A stretch of DNA of 11,688 bases from an uncultured Lachnospiraceae bacterium (GCA_902783305.1 CACZQU010000211.1:1-11688); one strand, 5' to 3'. Positions 1 to 7,648 are shown, counted from the stretch's first letter. The notes: generated by a model not told the origin, from the letters alone. Program-made: numbers and translations.

Positions 1-183
1 AAGGATACTGCGCTGGCCAGAGTCATCGGTGTCGCCGAAATCATCATGGTTGCCGAGCGGTATACGAAACAGGGACTGATCGGCCCGCTTTTCTCTACCG
101 GGCTTTATTTCCTGTTTTTCAACGGGATGCTGACCCTGCTGCTTGGCTGGATCGAGCGTAAGATGGATTATTTCAGGGTTTGA
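1..183 (+). CDS. Amino acid ABC transporter permease, C-terminal fragment
   Basis: This is the 3' end of a gene that starts outside the window: frame 1 is open from base 1 to the TGA at 181-183 and gives 60 residues. The fragment opens with KDTALARVIGVAE, which resembles the cytoplasmic coupling loop of HisM/GlnP-type polar amino acid permeases (usually KxTxLxxxIxxxE). It then has one hydrophobic segment at about residues 26-51 and a short charged tail ending WIERKMDYFRV, the usual C-terminal layout of that family. The next gene is an ATPase of the matching polar amino acid type, 19 bp downstream, so the two very likely form one importer in the inner membrane. The substrate cannot be told from this piece, and no solute-binding protein is visible. 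Confidence 0.8.
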   Translation, partial: KDTALARVIGVAEIIMVAERYTKQGLIGPLFSTGLYFLFFNGMLTLLLGWIERKMDYFRV

Positions 184-202
184 GAGGAGGAGAGGCAAAG
201 AT

Positions 203-994
203 ATGGCGATACTGGAAGTCAGGAACCTCGGCAAAAGCTTTGGCAATGTGGAGGTGATCAAGGATATCAGCTTCTTCCTCGAAAAGGGAGAAACCCTGGC
301 CGTGATCGGTTCCTCCGGGAGCGGCAAGACCACTCTTCTTCGATGCCTGAATTATCTGGAGACTCCGGACCGGGGCACTATCCGCGTGAAAGATGAAATC
401 ATCTTCGACGCGGACAACCGGATGAAAATGGGAAGCGCACAGCTCAGAAGAAACCGTCTTCATTTCGGACTGGTATTTCAGTCCTTCAACCTGTTTCCCC
501 AGTATACAGCACTGGAAAACGTGATCCTTGCCAGCAAGCTGCTCGCGAAGGAGAGGAAGGACTATAAAGAAAATAAGAAAGCGATCATTGAAGAGATCAC
601 GGAAAACGGAAAGGCGATCCTGGATTCTGTCGGACTTTCCGCAAAGGTGAATAATTATCCCCATCAGCTCTCGGGCGGCCAGCAGCAAAGGGTAGCCATA
701 GCAAGGGCTCTGGCCCTGAACCCGGATATCCTTTGCTTTGACGAACCGACCTCCGCCCTGGATCCGGAGCTGACAGGGGAGGTTCTGGGGGTTATCCGTT
801 CTCTGGCGGACCGGCAGACGACAATGATCGTGGTCACCCATGAAATGCAGTTTGCGCGCCAGGTTGCAGACAATGTCCTTTTTATGGACAAGGGCGTGAT
901 CATGGAATATGGAAAGCCTGAGGAAGTCATCGGAAATCCTTCTCAGGAGAGGACCAGACGTTTCCTCGAGAATTATTACAATATCGGACAGTAA
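203..994 (+). CDS. Polar amino acid ABC transporter ATP-binding protein
   Basis: This 263-residue protein is the ATPase that would power the importer encoded just upstream. All ABC motifs are present in order: Walker A GSSGSGKTT (36-44), Q-loop Q93 in LVFQSFNLFP, signature LSGGQ (156-160), Walker B ILCFDEP with catalytic E181, D-loop SALD (184-187) and switch H213. The FQSFNLFP stretch and the order of motifs are those of the HisP/GlnQ subfamily. A charged stretch at about 115-137 (KERKDYKENKK...) makes it slightly longer than the usual 240-250 residues. ATG 203 was chosen because a purine-rich GAGGAGGAGAGG-like ribosome site lies just upstream. An in-frame TTG at 143 lies inside the permease gene and adds residues unlike the family start. 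The amino acid carried is unknown. Confidence 0.93.
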   Translation: MAILEVRNLGKSFGNVEVIKDISFFLEKGETLAVIGSSGSGKTTLLRCLNYLETPDRGTIRVKDEIIFDADNRMKMGSAQLRRNRLHFGLVFQSFNLFPQYTALENVILASKLLAKERKDYKENKKAIIEEITENGKAILDSVGLSAKVNNYPHQLSGGQQQRVAIARALALNPDILCFDEPTSALDPELTGEVLGVIRSLADRQTTMIVVTHEMQFARQVADNVLFMDKGVIMEYGKPEEVIGNPSQERTRRFLENYYNIGQ

Positions 995-1051
995 GAATCT
1001 GTAAATCATTACTTGGAATAAACGAAGTAAATGCCTGCATTTTATCCTTTA

Positions 1052-1153
1052 CCAGAGCCGGCTGTACGCCGCCAAAGCGGCGCACGGCCGTGTGCATCGT
1101 TATCGTAATGCGCATTTTTAATGCGCTTACTATAACGTCTGGATCCGGTTCTG
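1052..1153. repeat. Cluster of nested inverted repeats between convergent genes
   Basis: The spacer between the convergent ABC ATPase and aminotransferase genes contains several stems. CGCCGC (1067-1072) pairs with GCGGCG (1077-1082) over a CAAA loop. A 10-bp palindrome CACGGCCGTG lies at 1083-1092. GCGCATT (1110-1116) pairs with AATGCGC (1120-1126) over a TTT loop, and this stem extends outward through GTAA/TTAC (1105-1108/1127-1130) and CGTTAT/ATAACG (1098-1103/1132-1137). CAGAGCCGG (1053-1061) can pair with CCGGTTCTG (1145-1153) with one G-T pair, enclosing all the rest. The layout suggests a small palindromic repeat element or a bidirectional end-of-transcript structure. No clear U-tract follows the stems, so simple terminator function is unproven. 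Confidence 0.55.
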
Positions 1154-1208
1154 CTGCGTCGTTGTCAACGGGCGGCACCAGGTCTGGCTGCTGTGGCTTC
1201 TGCCTGCT

Positions 1209-2480
1209 TCAGGGACGAAGCAGGGATTCCCGGTATGCGATCTTGACAGCCAGAGGAAAGAGCTCCATGACCTTCACCAGCTCCTCCATCGGAGGATAGG
1301 TGGGCGCGATCCGGATGACACTGTCCTCCGGGTCATGACCGCCGGGGAAAGGAGAGCCAGCGGGAGTAAGCGTCACCCCTGCCTGGCGGCAGAGCTGAAC
1401 GATCCTTCTCGCGCAGCCCCTGGGAGCGCGGAAACAGATGAAATATCCTCCGAGAGGTTCATTCCAGGAAGCGATACCCTCCAGCTCCTGTTTCAGTCTG
1501 GCGAGGACAAATTCAAATTTCGGACGGATGATGTCAGCCTGCCGGGCCATATGCGCTTCAACGGCGGCGAGATCCGGCAGGAACTTAATGTGACGGAGCT
1601 GGTTTACTTTGTCGTAGCAGACGAGCTGATAGGTCATCAGCTCCATATGCCGGCAGATGTTGGCCGGGCTTGCTCCGATTGCGCTGATTCCTCCTCCGGC
1701 GAAGGTGATTTTCGAGGTGGAGGTAAACATCAGTACACGGTCGGGATTCCCTGCTGCCAGGCAGGCATCATAGATATTTTTGAGATGATGCCTCCTGGCG
1801 GGATCCGGATAAAGGTGATGGACACAGTAGGCGTTATCCCAGAAAATCCGGAAATCCGCAGCAGCTGTTTTCATGGAGGCCAGCCGGTCTACCGTCTGAT
1901 CAGAGTAGGTAATGCCGGAAGGATTTGCGTACATCGGGTTGCAGATCATCCCTTTGACGCAAGGGTCACGGACCAGACGCTCTACCATATCCATATCCGG
2001 TCCGGTTTCGCTGGTGGGGACAGGCACGACGGTAAGGCCAAGGGTCCGGCACATTTCAAAATGCCAGTCGTAACCGGGGACGGGGCAGAGGATTCTGACA
2101 TCAGGAATCCGGCACCAGGGAGTATCTCCCTTCGACGGGCCGTTGATGATCGCCCTGGTAAGGGCATCATGAAGCAGATTGATGCTGGAATTGCCGCCGA
2201 CGATGACCTGCTCCGGCGCGATCCCCAGAAGCTGGCCAAAAAGCCGGCGGGCTTCCGGAATCCCGGCGGGATCTCCGTAGTTGCGGGTATCTGTCCCGTC
2301 CTCGGACAGGAAACCGCTTTTCATTTCCAGCATGGGTATGGAAAGATCCAGCTGTCTGGATTCCGGCTTGCCCCGGGACATGTCAAGCTTCAGTCCCAAT
2401 GACTGGAAATCCCGATAGCGTTTCATAAGAAGCTCGAACTCGTCTGGTCTGATCTGGGTGACTGGATGTATTATAGACAT
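1209..2480 (-). CDS. PLP-dependent aminotransferase, subgroup Ic aspartate aminotransferase-like
   Basis: This 423-residue class I fold enzyme should move an amino group between an amino acid and a 2-oxo acid, most likely aspartate or glutamate and their oxo acids. Family signs are MSRGKPE (34-40), LDLS (44-47), NYGDPAG (67-73), GGNSSINLLHDA (95-106), LCPVPGYDWHF (131-141), NPMYANPSG (181-189) with N186, FWDNAY (213-218) with D215 and Y218 for the pyridine ring, and STSKITFAGGG (254-264) with K257 as the Schiff-base lysine. R390 is the likely carboxylate-binding arginine. These blocks match the subgroup Ic aspartate aminotransferases known from actinobacteria, and the length fits. The start is supported by AAAGGAA about 9 bases upstream. 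The gene diverges from the dehydrogenase operon and converges on the ABC genes. Substrate choice is inferred from family only. Confidence 0.85.
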   Translation of the reverse strand: MSIIHPVTQIRPDEFELLMKRYRDFQSLGLKLDMSRGKPESRQLDLSIPMLEMKSGFLSEDGTDTRNYGDPAGIPEARRLFGQLLGIAPEQVIVGGNSSINLLHDALTRAIINGPSKGDTPWCRIPDVRILCPVPGYDWHFEMCRTLGLTVVPVPTSETGPDMDMVERLVRDPCVKGMICNPMYANPSGITYSDQTVDRLASMKTAAADFRIFWDNAYCVHHLYPDPARRHHLKNIYDACLAAGNPDRVLMFTSTSKITFAGGGISAIGASPANICRHMELMTYQLVCYDKVNQLRHIKFLPDLAAVEAHMARQADIIRPKFEFVLARLKQELEGIASWNEPLGGYFICFRAPRGCARRIVQLCRQAGVTLTPAGSPFPGGHDPEDSVIRIAPTYPPMEELVKVMELFPLAVKIAYRESLLRP

Positions 2481-2501
2481 TGTATGGTTCCTTTCGTGTT
2501 C

Positions 2502-2522
2502 TGATTTCTTTTTTCGAAATCA
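2502..2522. promoter_or_regulatory. Inverted repeat, possible operator in divergent spacer
   Basis: TGATTTC (2502-2508) and GAAATCA (2516-2522) form a perfect 7-bp inverted repeat around a 7-base spacer. It overlaps the -10 and the expected start point of the minus-strand promoter for the aminotransferase, and it sits upstream of the rightward dehydrogenase gene. That position suits a repressor site serving one or both operons. The assignment is inference, because no regulator gene is in the window. Confidence 0.3.
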
Positions 2523-2547
2523 TAGCACGGATCGGGAGCTGCCGCAA
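2519..2547 (-). promoter_or_regulatory. Candidate promoter of the aminotransferase gene
   Basis: Reading the minus strand, TTGCGG (2547-2542) and TATGAT (2524-2519) are separated by exactly 17 bases. The -10 matches the vegetative consensus TATAAT at five of six positions and the -35 at three of six. The expected start is near 2512, leaving a short leader of about 30 bases before the ATG at 2480. No equally good promoter was found for the rightward operon. Confidence 0.45.
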
Positions 2548-2579
2548 GAATGGATACTGTTGAAAAGGAGAGGAGTCAA

Positions 2580-4193
2580 GTGGATCTCATTCGCCAAATG
2601 ACAGAAGAATACAAGGACTATCTGTTTGATGAATCCCGCACGATGGGACAGGCAGATTATATCGCTTTTCCCGACAGCGAGGAGGAACTGGTTCAGGTCG
2701 TCCGGTGGTGCGCGAGGCAAGGTGTTCCTCTGACTGCCCAGGGAGGGATGACAGGTCTCGCGGGAGGCGCGAGTCCACTCAAAGGGCTTGCTCTGAACCT
2801 GTCGAGAATGAACCGGATTCTCGGAATGCGCCGTGCGCAGAATGGTTCTGTATATCTCAGGGTACAGCCCGGTGTATTGCTGACCCAGGTCAGGAAAGCC
2901 CTGGCAGAGAAAAACTTTGATGTCTCGCAGTGGGATGAAGAGTCCATCCGCACTCTTCAATCCATTACACCCGGGGAGCTCTTTTTTCCTCCGGATCCTA
3001 CGGAACCGACAGCCAGCCTTGGAGGGATGGCTTCATGCAACGCCTGCGGGGCAAGATCCTTTCTGTATGGCTGCACCCGTGCGCATGTTCACGGACTGAG
3101 GGTGGTGCTGGCAGACGGTAGAGCAGCCGAGGTCTGCCGGGGCAGGGATAAAGCGCAGGGGAGGAGGATTCTGCTTCGGACGCTGGACGGCAGCACGCTT
3201 CAAAGTGAACTTCCTTCCTTTGACACCCCGGATATCAAGGACGCAGGATACTATATCCGGGAGAATATGGACCTGGCCGATCTTTTTATGGGCAGTCAGG
3301 GAACTCTGGCCATCATCAGCGAACTGGAGCTGATTCTCAAAAAGGCACCTGAGCATCTTTGGGGTCTGACAGCTTTTTTTCCCGATGACGACAGTGCGCT
3401 CTCCTATGTACGGGCGGTCAAGGGACATCCGGATCCCGGGGTTCCCCGGCTGAGCAGCCCGGCCGCATCGATCGAATTTTTCGGCAGGAACGCCCTTGAC
3501 ATGGTGATGGATCTGAAAGAAAAAAATCCGGCCTTCCGCCAGCTTCAAAAGCTTCCGGATCATTACCACTGCGGAGTTTATGTGGAATTCAACGCAGATG
3601 ATCCTTCCCGGATGCCCGTTCTTCTTACAGAACTGGAGAAGGTGATCATAGCGGCAGGCGGGGATCCGGAACGCACCTGGGTGGCAAGAGATGCCCAGGA
3701 GCTGGAGCAGCTTCTTTTTTTCCGGCACTCGGTTCCGGAGGCGATTGACCTGATTGTGGAAGAAAACAAAAGAAGAGAGCCTTGCATTACGATTCTGTCG
3801 ACCGATATGGCGGTGGACGATGCACATTTCGAGGAGCTGTTTCGTATCTACAATGAAGATCTGAAGAAGACGGATCTGCATTGGGTAATTTTCGGACATA
3901 TCGGTGAAAATCATGTTCATCCGAATATCCTGGCCAGGACGAAGGAAGAATATGAGAGAGGACACGCGATTTTTGAAAAATGGGCCAAAGACGTCTATCG
4001 GATGGGAGGCAGTATCTCTGCAGAGCATGGTGCGGGTAAAATCAAGAAAAAGCTGGCGATGATCATGTATGGTCCGCAGAAAATGAAGGAACTGGTCCGC
4101 CTGAAAGCTGATTTCGATCCCCAGGGAATTCTGGGGCCGGGAAATGTTCTGACCGACGAGGCGAAAGCCGCAAAGACGGAGGTGGAACAATGA
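2580..4193 (+). CDS. FAD-binding 2-hydroxyacid dehydrogenase (GlcD/D-lactate dehydrogenase family)
   Basis: This flavoenzyme probably oxidises a D-2-hydroxy acid (D-lactate, glycolate or D-2-hydroxyglutarate are the family choices) and passes electrons to the ETF encoded next. GTG 2580 is preferred as start (537 residues). AAGGAG at 2565-2570 is spaced 9 bases from it, whereas the in-frame ATG at 2550 has only a weak site and would translate the ribosome site itself. Numbering from GTG 2580, the N-terminal FAD domain carries QGGMTGLAGGA (54-64), FFPPDP and LGGMASCNACG (135-157) and MGSQGTLAII (237-246). The C-terminal cap domain carries the metal-binding-type HIGENHVH (440-447) and AEHGAGK (481-487). 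HIGENHVH departs from the usual HxGDGNxH, but its three histidines are kept. It is longer than the usual 460-500 residues. The gene overlaps the ETF gene by ATGA, so the two products are likely made together. Substrate is not identified. Confidence 0.85.
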   Translation: MDLIRQMTEEYKDYLFDESRTMGQADYIAFPDSEEELVQVVRWCARQGVPLTAQGGMTGLAGGASPLKGLALNLSRMNRILGMRRAQNGSVYLRVQPGVLLTQVRKALAEKNFDVSQWDEESIRTLQSITPGELFFPPDPTEPTASLGGMASCNACGARSFLYGCTRAHVHGLRVVLADGRAAEVCRGRDKAQGRRILLRTLDGSTLQSELPSFDTPDIKDAGYYIRENMDLADLFMGSQGTLAIISELELILKKAPEHLWGLTAFFPDDDSALSYVRAVKGHPDPGVPRLSSPAASIEFFGRNALDMVMDLKEKNPAFRQLQKLPDHYHCGVYVEFNADDPSRMPVLLTELEKVIIAAGGDPERTWVARDAQELEQLLFFRHSVPEAIDLIVEENKRREPCITILSTDMAVDDAHFEELFRIYNEDLKKTDLHWVIFGHIGENHVHPNILARTKEEYERGHAIFEKWAKDVYRMGGSISAEHGAGKIKKKLAMIMYGPQKMKELVRLKADFDPQGILGPGNVLTDEAKAAKTEVEQ

Positions 4194-6100
4194 AGATCGG
4201 GGTATGCGTCAAACAGGTTCCCGCAACCAGCGAAACCAGGCTGGATCCGGTTACCCATACCATCATCAGGGAGTCCGGCCGCAACATCCTCAATCCTTTT
4301 GACGCTTTCGCCGTGGAGGAGGGGATACGGCTCAAGGAACGCTTCGGAGGTCAGGTCACGGTCCTGAGTATGGGGATTCCTCAGGCGCAGGAGACGCTTC
4401 GCCGGACGATAGCGACAGGGGCGGATGAAGCAGTGCTGCTTACAGACCGGGCATTTGCCGGTTCGGATACTCTTTCGACAGCCTGCACCTTGTCGGAAGG
4501 GATCCGGAAGCTGGGAGGATTTGACCTCATTGTTTGCGGGCACATGGCGACAGATGGAGATACCGCTCAGGTCGGTCCGATGCTGGCAGAATATCTGGGG
4601 ATTCCGCACGTCACAGGCGTGTCTGCGGTCGAGTCGGTCCGGCAGGGAATGATTACGCTCCGAAAGCTGACGGACGATGGCTATCTGAGACTCCAGGTGC
4701 CGATGCCGGCTTTGATCACGGTGCTGAAGGAAATCAATATTCCGCGGCTTCCCTCCCTGGCCGGCGTGCTCCGGGGAGAAAGAGCCCGGATCAGGCAGCT
4801 TGACGCTGCCATGCTGGGCATACCTCCGGAAAAAACAGGCCTGAAGGGATCACCTACCCGTGTGATCGGGACAAGCCGGCCGCAGATCCGGACAGAGCGC
4901 GTCCGGATAGAGGGAAGCCCGGGAGAGCAGGCGGGAAAGGTCGTTTCTTTGCTGAAGGAATGGGGACTGCTCCGAAAGGGAGCCGATGCAGAGAAAACGA
5001 ATGCTGTGCCGGACGGACAGGATATCGGAATACCGGGCAAAGGACTTGTCCTGCCGGACAACCTGATCCCGGAAAAGATGGAGCCTGCCCAGGGCTCGAT
5101 ATGGGTTTATTGTGAACAGGGTCCGGGAGGACTGCGGGAGGTATCCGGCGAACTCCTGGGCAAAGCGAGAGAACTGGCCCTGGAGCTGAAGTGCAGGGTG
5201 AGCGCGGTTGTGCCTGTGTCCTTTCGTTCCTTTGATGCCGGGAAGGCGATATGGCTGGCGGGATGCGGAGCGGATGAGATTCTGCTGATGGAAGAAAACC
5301 CGGAACCGGCAGGGGATGAAAAGGACATAAAAATTCTTGCGGAAGCTCCGGAGGATGAAATGGGGCAGACAGACCGGATCTGCGAGCTGGCAGACCGATA
5401 TCATCCTCAGGTTTTACTGATCGGTGCAACTGCCTATGGCAGGTCTCTCGCTCCCCGTATAGCGGCAAGGCTGCGGACCGGACTTACCGCGGACTGTACG
5501 GGACTGGGGATTGATCCCGGGACAAAGCTTCTGGTACAGACCAGACCCGCTTTTGGAGGCAGCCTGATGGCCCGGATTATCTGTCCGCAGAGAAGACCGC
5601 AGATGTCTACGGTGCGGCCAAAGGTATTCCCGGCAACGTATCAGGAGCCGGCAAAGCTCCCGGCTGTTTTCCGGTTTGCAACGGACAGGAAAAGCAGTCC
5701 GTTTACCATACTTGAGTTTCTGCCCTCCCGGGAAGGAGAAAACATATCGGAAGCGAAGCTGCTGGTATCCGTCGGGCAGGGCGCAGGAGGAGACGAACAG
5801 ATCGCTATGGCAAGGCAGCTGGCCGGACGGCTGGGAGGAGCTCTTTGCGGCAGCCGTCCTATGGTAGACAGCGGGAAGCTTCCCTATGTTCTCCAGGTAG
5901 GACAGACCGGCAAGACCGTTTCGCCCGCTCTTTATCTGTCACTGGGTATTTCAGGCGCTGTACAGCATATGGCGGGAGTGGCGGCACAGAAAATCATAGC
6001 GGTCAATACGGATCCGGACGCGCCGATTTTCCAATATGCCCACTACATTGTGCAGTGTGACAGCGGAGCATTTCTCCGCGGGATGCTGGAGATGATCTGA
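4190..6100 (+). CDS. Fused electron transfer flavoprotein, beta-alpha in one chain
   Basis: A single 636-residue protein carries both ETF subunits. EtfB occupies about residues 1-258 (VKQVPAT at 7-13, DGDTAQVGP at 122-130). A variable linker spans about 259-300. EtfA fills about 302-636, with an N-terminal domain (TGLTADCT 430-437, TRPAFGG 451-457, STVRPKVF 473-480) and a C-terminal FAD domain with R556, GQTGKTV (571-577), GISGAVQH (586-593) and DPDAPIF (608-614). DGDTAQVGP in EtfB is the form seen in bifurcating-type ETFs that bind a second FAD in place of AMP, so NAD-linked electron confurcation like the Acetobacterium LctBCD complex is possible. No ferredoxin domain is present. A GGAGGTGG ribosome site and the ATGA overlap couple it to the dehydrogenase gene. 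The Arg normally seen in the EtfA GGRG motif is Gln530. Confidence 0.92.
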   Translation: MKIGVCVKQVPATSETRLDPVTHTIIRESGRNILNPFDAFAVEEGIRLKERFGGQVTVLSMGIPQAQETLRRTIATGADEAVLLTDRAFAGSDTLSTACTLSEGIRKLGGFDLIVCGHMATDGDTAQVGPMLAEYLGIPHVTGVSAVESVRQGMITLRKLTDDGYLRLQVPMPALITVLKEINIPRLPSLAGVLRGERARIRQLDAAMLGIPPEKTGLKGSPTRVIGTSRPQIRTERVRIEGSPGEQAGKVVSLLKEWGLLRKGADAEKTNAVPDGQDIGIPGKGLVLPDNLIPEKMEPAQGSIWVYCEQGPGGLREVSGELLGKARELALELKCRVSAVVPVSFRSFDAGKAIWLAGCGADEILLMEENPEPAGDEKDIKILAEAPEDEMGQTDRICELADRYHPQVLLIGATAYGRSLAPRIAARLRTGLTADCTGLGIDPGTKLLVQTRPAFGGSLMARIICPQRRPQMSTVRPKVFPATYQEPAKLPAVFRFATDRKSSPFTILEFLPSREGENISEAKLLVSVGQGAGGDEQIAMARQLAGRLGGALCGSRPMVDSGKLPYVLQVGQTGKTVSPALYLSLGISGAVQHMAGVAAQKIIAVNTDPDAPIFQYAHYIVQCDSGAFLRGMLEMI

Positions 6101-6157
6101 GGGAATCATGGGTGAGTCAAGGGAAAGAAAATGAGGCAGCCAGGGAAAGGAGAAGAA

Positions 6158-7264
6158 ATGAAGAAAAAGAAACCGGAAGGCCGGAACAGAAAAAACCAAA
6201 GATGGTGGACGATTCCTCTGTGGATCCTTCTCATCGCCTGTGCGGTCGTCATCGTTTATGTCGCTTATGTCTTCCTGACCTATGACAGAATCGAGGATAA
6301 TCAGGTGCTTGGTGTGGAGGGGAGTGCCGGAGCTGCGCCCGAAACAGGGACAGAATATACGGCGGTTGCCTATAATGTCGGATTCGGAGCATATACCCCT
6401 GATTTTACGTTTTTCATGGACGGCGGAAAGCAGAGCCGGGCTCAGTCTGCAGAAAGCGTCGTCTCCTGTATCGAAGGATCAGCGCAGACGGCTCTTTCCT
6501 TCGACCCGGATATCGTCCTGTTTCAGGAAGTGGATACGGATTCCACCAGGAGCTGGCATATCAATGAAAAAGAGATGATCGATACTCTTTTTGAAGGCTT
6601 TGGACACGTGGCAGCGGTAAATTATCATTCTGCTTATCTGATGTATCCTCTTACAGAGCCTCATGGAGCCTCCAACTCCTGCCTTCTGACCCAGAGCCGC
6701 TTTCCTGTTGCCTCTGCTCTGCGCAGAAGCCTCCCGATTGCCTCGGGAGTGAAAAAAATACTGGATCTGGACCGCTGCTACAGTATTTCCAGAATTCCTG
6801 TTCTGGACGGAAAGGAGCTGGTCCTGATCAATACCCATCTTTCGGCTTATGGAACTGACGTATCGCAGGGAAACGCTCAGCTTCAGATGCTGTTTGAGGA
6901 CATGGCAAGAGAGTATGAACAGGGCAATTATGTGATCTGCGGAGGAGATTTCAATCATGATTTCACCGGGGATTCCAGAACCGTGCTCAACCCCGGAACC
7001 CAGGAAGTCTACAGCTGGTGCCAGCCCTTCCCCGGGGAAATCATTCCCGAAGGCTTCACGAGATGCCTGGACTATGACGAGGGACTGGTTTCCACTTCAC
7101 GATATACCAATCAGCCTTATGGTCCGGACAGCTTTACCGTGGTACTGGACGGCTTCATTATTTCACCGAATGTAAACTGCACCTATGTCCAGAACATTGA
7201 CACAGGATATCAGTATACGGATCACAATCCTGTGGTGATGAAATTTGTGCTTTCGCCGTCCTGA
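6158..7264 (+). CDS. Membrane-anchored endonuclease/exonuclease/phosphatase-family protein
   Basis: This 368-residue protein has a very basic start (MKKKKPEGRNRKNQR), one membrane segment at about 18-41, and then an exported domain of the EEP fold, which cleaves phosphodiesters or phosphomonoesters with a metal. Visible active-site motifs, numbered from ATG 6158, are YNVG (N73), FQEVD (E124), NTHLSAYG (N225, H227), GGDFNHD (D264, N266), LDG (D331) and the terminal TDHNPV (D355, H356), so the catalytic set looks complete. The substrate could be nucleic acid, a phospholipid or a sugar phosphate and is not identified. ATG 6158 has AAAGGAG five bases upstream and is preferred to the in-frame ATG at 6131. 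It follows the ETF gene by 57 bp and may be in the same operon, although no functional link is evident. Confidence 0.82.
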   Translation: MKKKKPEGRNRKNQRWWTIPLWILLIACAVVIVYVAYVFLTYDRIEDNQVLGVEGSAGAAPETGTEYTAVAYNVGFGAYTPDFTFFMDGGKQSRAQSAESVVSCIEGSAQTALSFDPDIVLFQEVDTDSTRSWHINEKEMIDTLFEGFGHVAAVNYHSAYLMYPLTEPHGASNSCLLTQSRFPVASALRRSLPIASGVKKILDLDRCYSISRIPVLDGKELVLINTHLSAYGTDVSQGNAQLQMLFEDMAREYEQGNYVICGGDFNHDFTGDSRTVLNPGTQEVYSWCQPFPGEIIPEGFTRCLDYDEGLVSTSRYTNQPYGPDSFTVVLDGFIISPNVNCTYVQNIDTGYQYTDHNPVVMKFVLSPS

Positions 7265-7330
7265 GCTTCTGCACAGGCTACAGTGAACGTAAGAAGGTTT
7301 TCTTTCTCTGATGTTTATTTTTTACCGGAA

Positions 7331-7397
7331 AAGCTGTCATCATCGTGAATCCAGGATAAAGAATCTCCATGTCGTTTACCATAATTCGTGACAGCTT
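7331..7397. repeat. Widely spaced 9-bp inverted repeat
   Basis: AAGCTGTCA (7331-7339) and TGACAGCTT (7389-7397) are perfect inverted copies separated by 49 bp, just downstream of the EEP gene. No coding sequence lies between them. They could be the base of a long RNA hairpin or a remnant of a small element. No function can be assigned. Confidence 0.35.
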
Positions 7398-7411
7398 CAG
7401 GTTCAGTTTAC

Positions 7412-7458
7412 AACCGCGGTGTAATCAGTCTCAGAGGGGATGAGAGCGCCGCGGTTTT
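7412..7458 (+). terminator. Candidate terminator downstream of the ETF/EEP genes
   Basis: AACCGCGG (7412-7419) pairs perfectly with CCGCGGTT (7449-7456). An inner stem TCTCA/TGAGA (7429-7433/7441-7445) closes a 7-base loop, with an asymmetric internal loop between the two stems. The 3' arm runs into a short T-run (7455-7458). The position after the EEP stop and before the next promoter fits transcript termination, but the T-run is short and the stem is interrupted. Confidence 0.35.
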
Positions 7459-7484
7459 GCAGTTTGACATAAAATTTTACCATC

Positions 7485-7513
7485 TTGCTTTTTTGTTTCA
7501 CTTATATTATAGT
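7485..7513 (+). promoter_or_regulatory. Candidate promoter for the ribozyme-nagB-glmM transcript
   Basis: The most AT-rich part of the gene-free stretch (about 7470-7520) contains TTGCTT (7485-7490), 17 bases, then TATAGT (7508-7513), embedded in TATATTATAGTAT. A start near 7520 would give a leader of about 130 bases before the ribozyme cleavage site. A perfect TTGACA at 7464-7469 lies nearby, but no -10 sits at the right distance from it. The TAAAATTTTA palindrome (7470-7479) may be a protein site. The exact hexamers are uncertain; a promoter somewhere here is likely. Confidence 0.4.
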
Positions 7514-7648
7514 ATTTTTTGTTTGCGTCTGAATGCCGGTGCTTTTCTGCGACAGGATTCATCGGTGATGTACGCGGATGCCTGACAGACGGAGCCGGAC
7601 AGCTCCGGGAAAACGGCCGTGCAGAAAGGAGACAGGAAAACGGTTGTT

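Noticed and set aside
143..202. In-frame TTG start extending the ABC ATPase by 20 residues
   Set aside because: It lies inside the permease coding sequence, and the added residues do not resemble the family. ATG 203 has a good ribosome site.
1029..1042. AAATGC/GCATTT as terminator of the ABC genes
   Set aside because: The stem is AT-rich with almost no loop and the following T content is low.
1335..2402. Long open frame (355 codons) on the plus strand opposite the aminotransferase
   Set aside because: The product has no recognisable motifs and is explained as the antisense shadow of a clearly homologous gene.
2550..2579. In-frame ATG start for the dehydrogenase at 2550
   Set aside because: The extra ten codons encode the AAGGAG ribosome site of GTG 2580, and 2550 itself has only a weak, distant site. 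It is kept as a fallback.
7464..7469. Perfect TTGACA as the -35 of the nagB-glmM promoter
   Set aside because: No -10-like hexamer occurs 16-18 bases downstream; the nearest TATTAT is 35 bases away.
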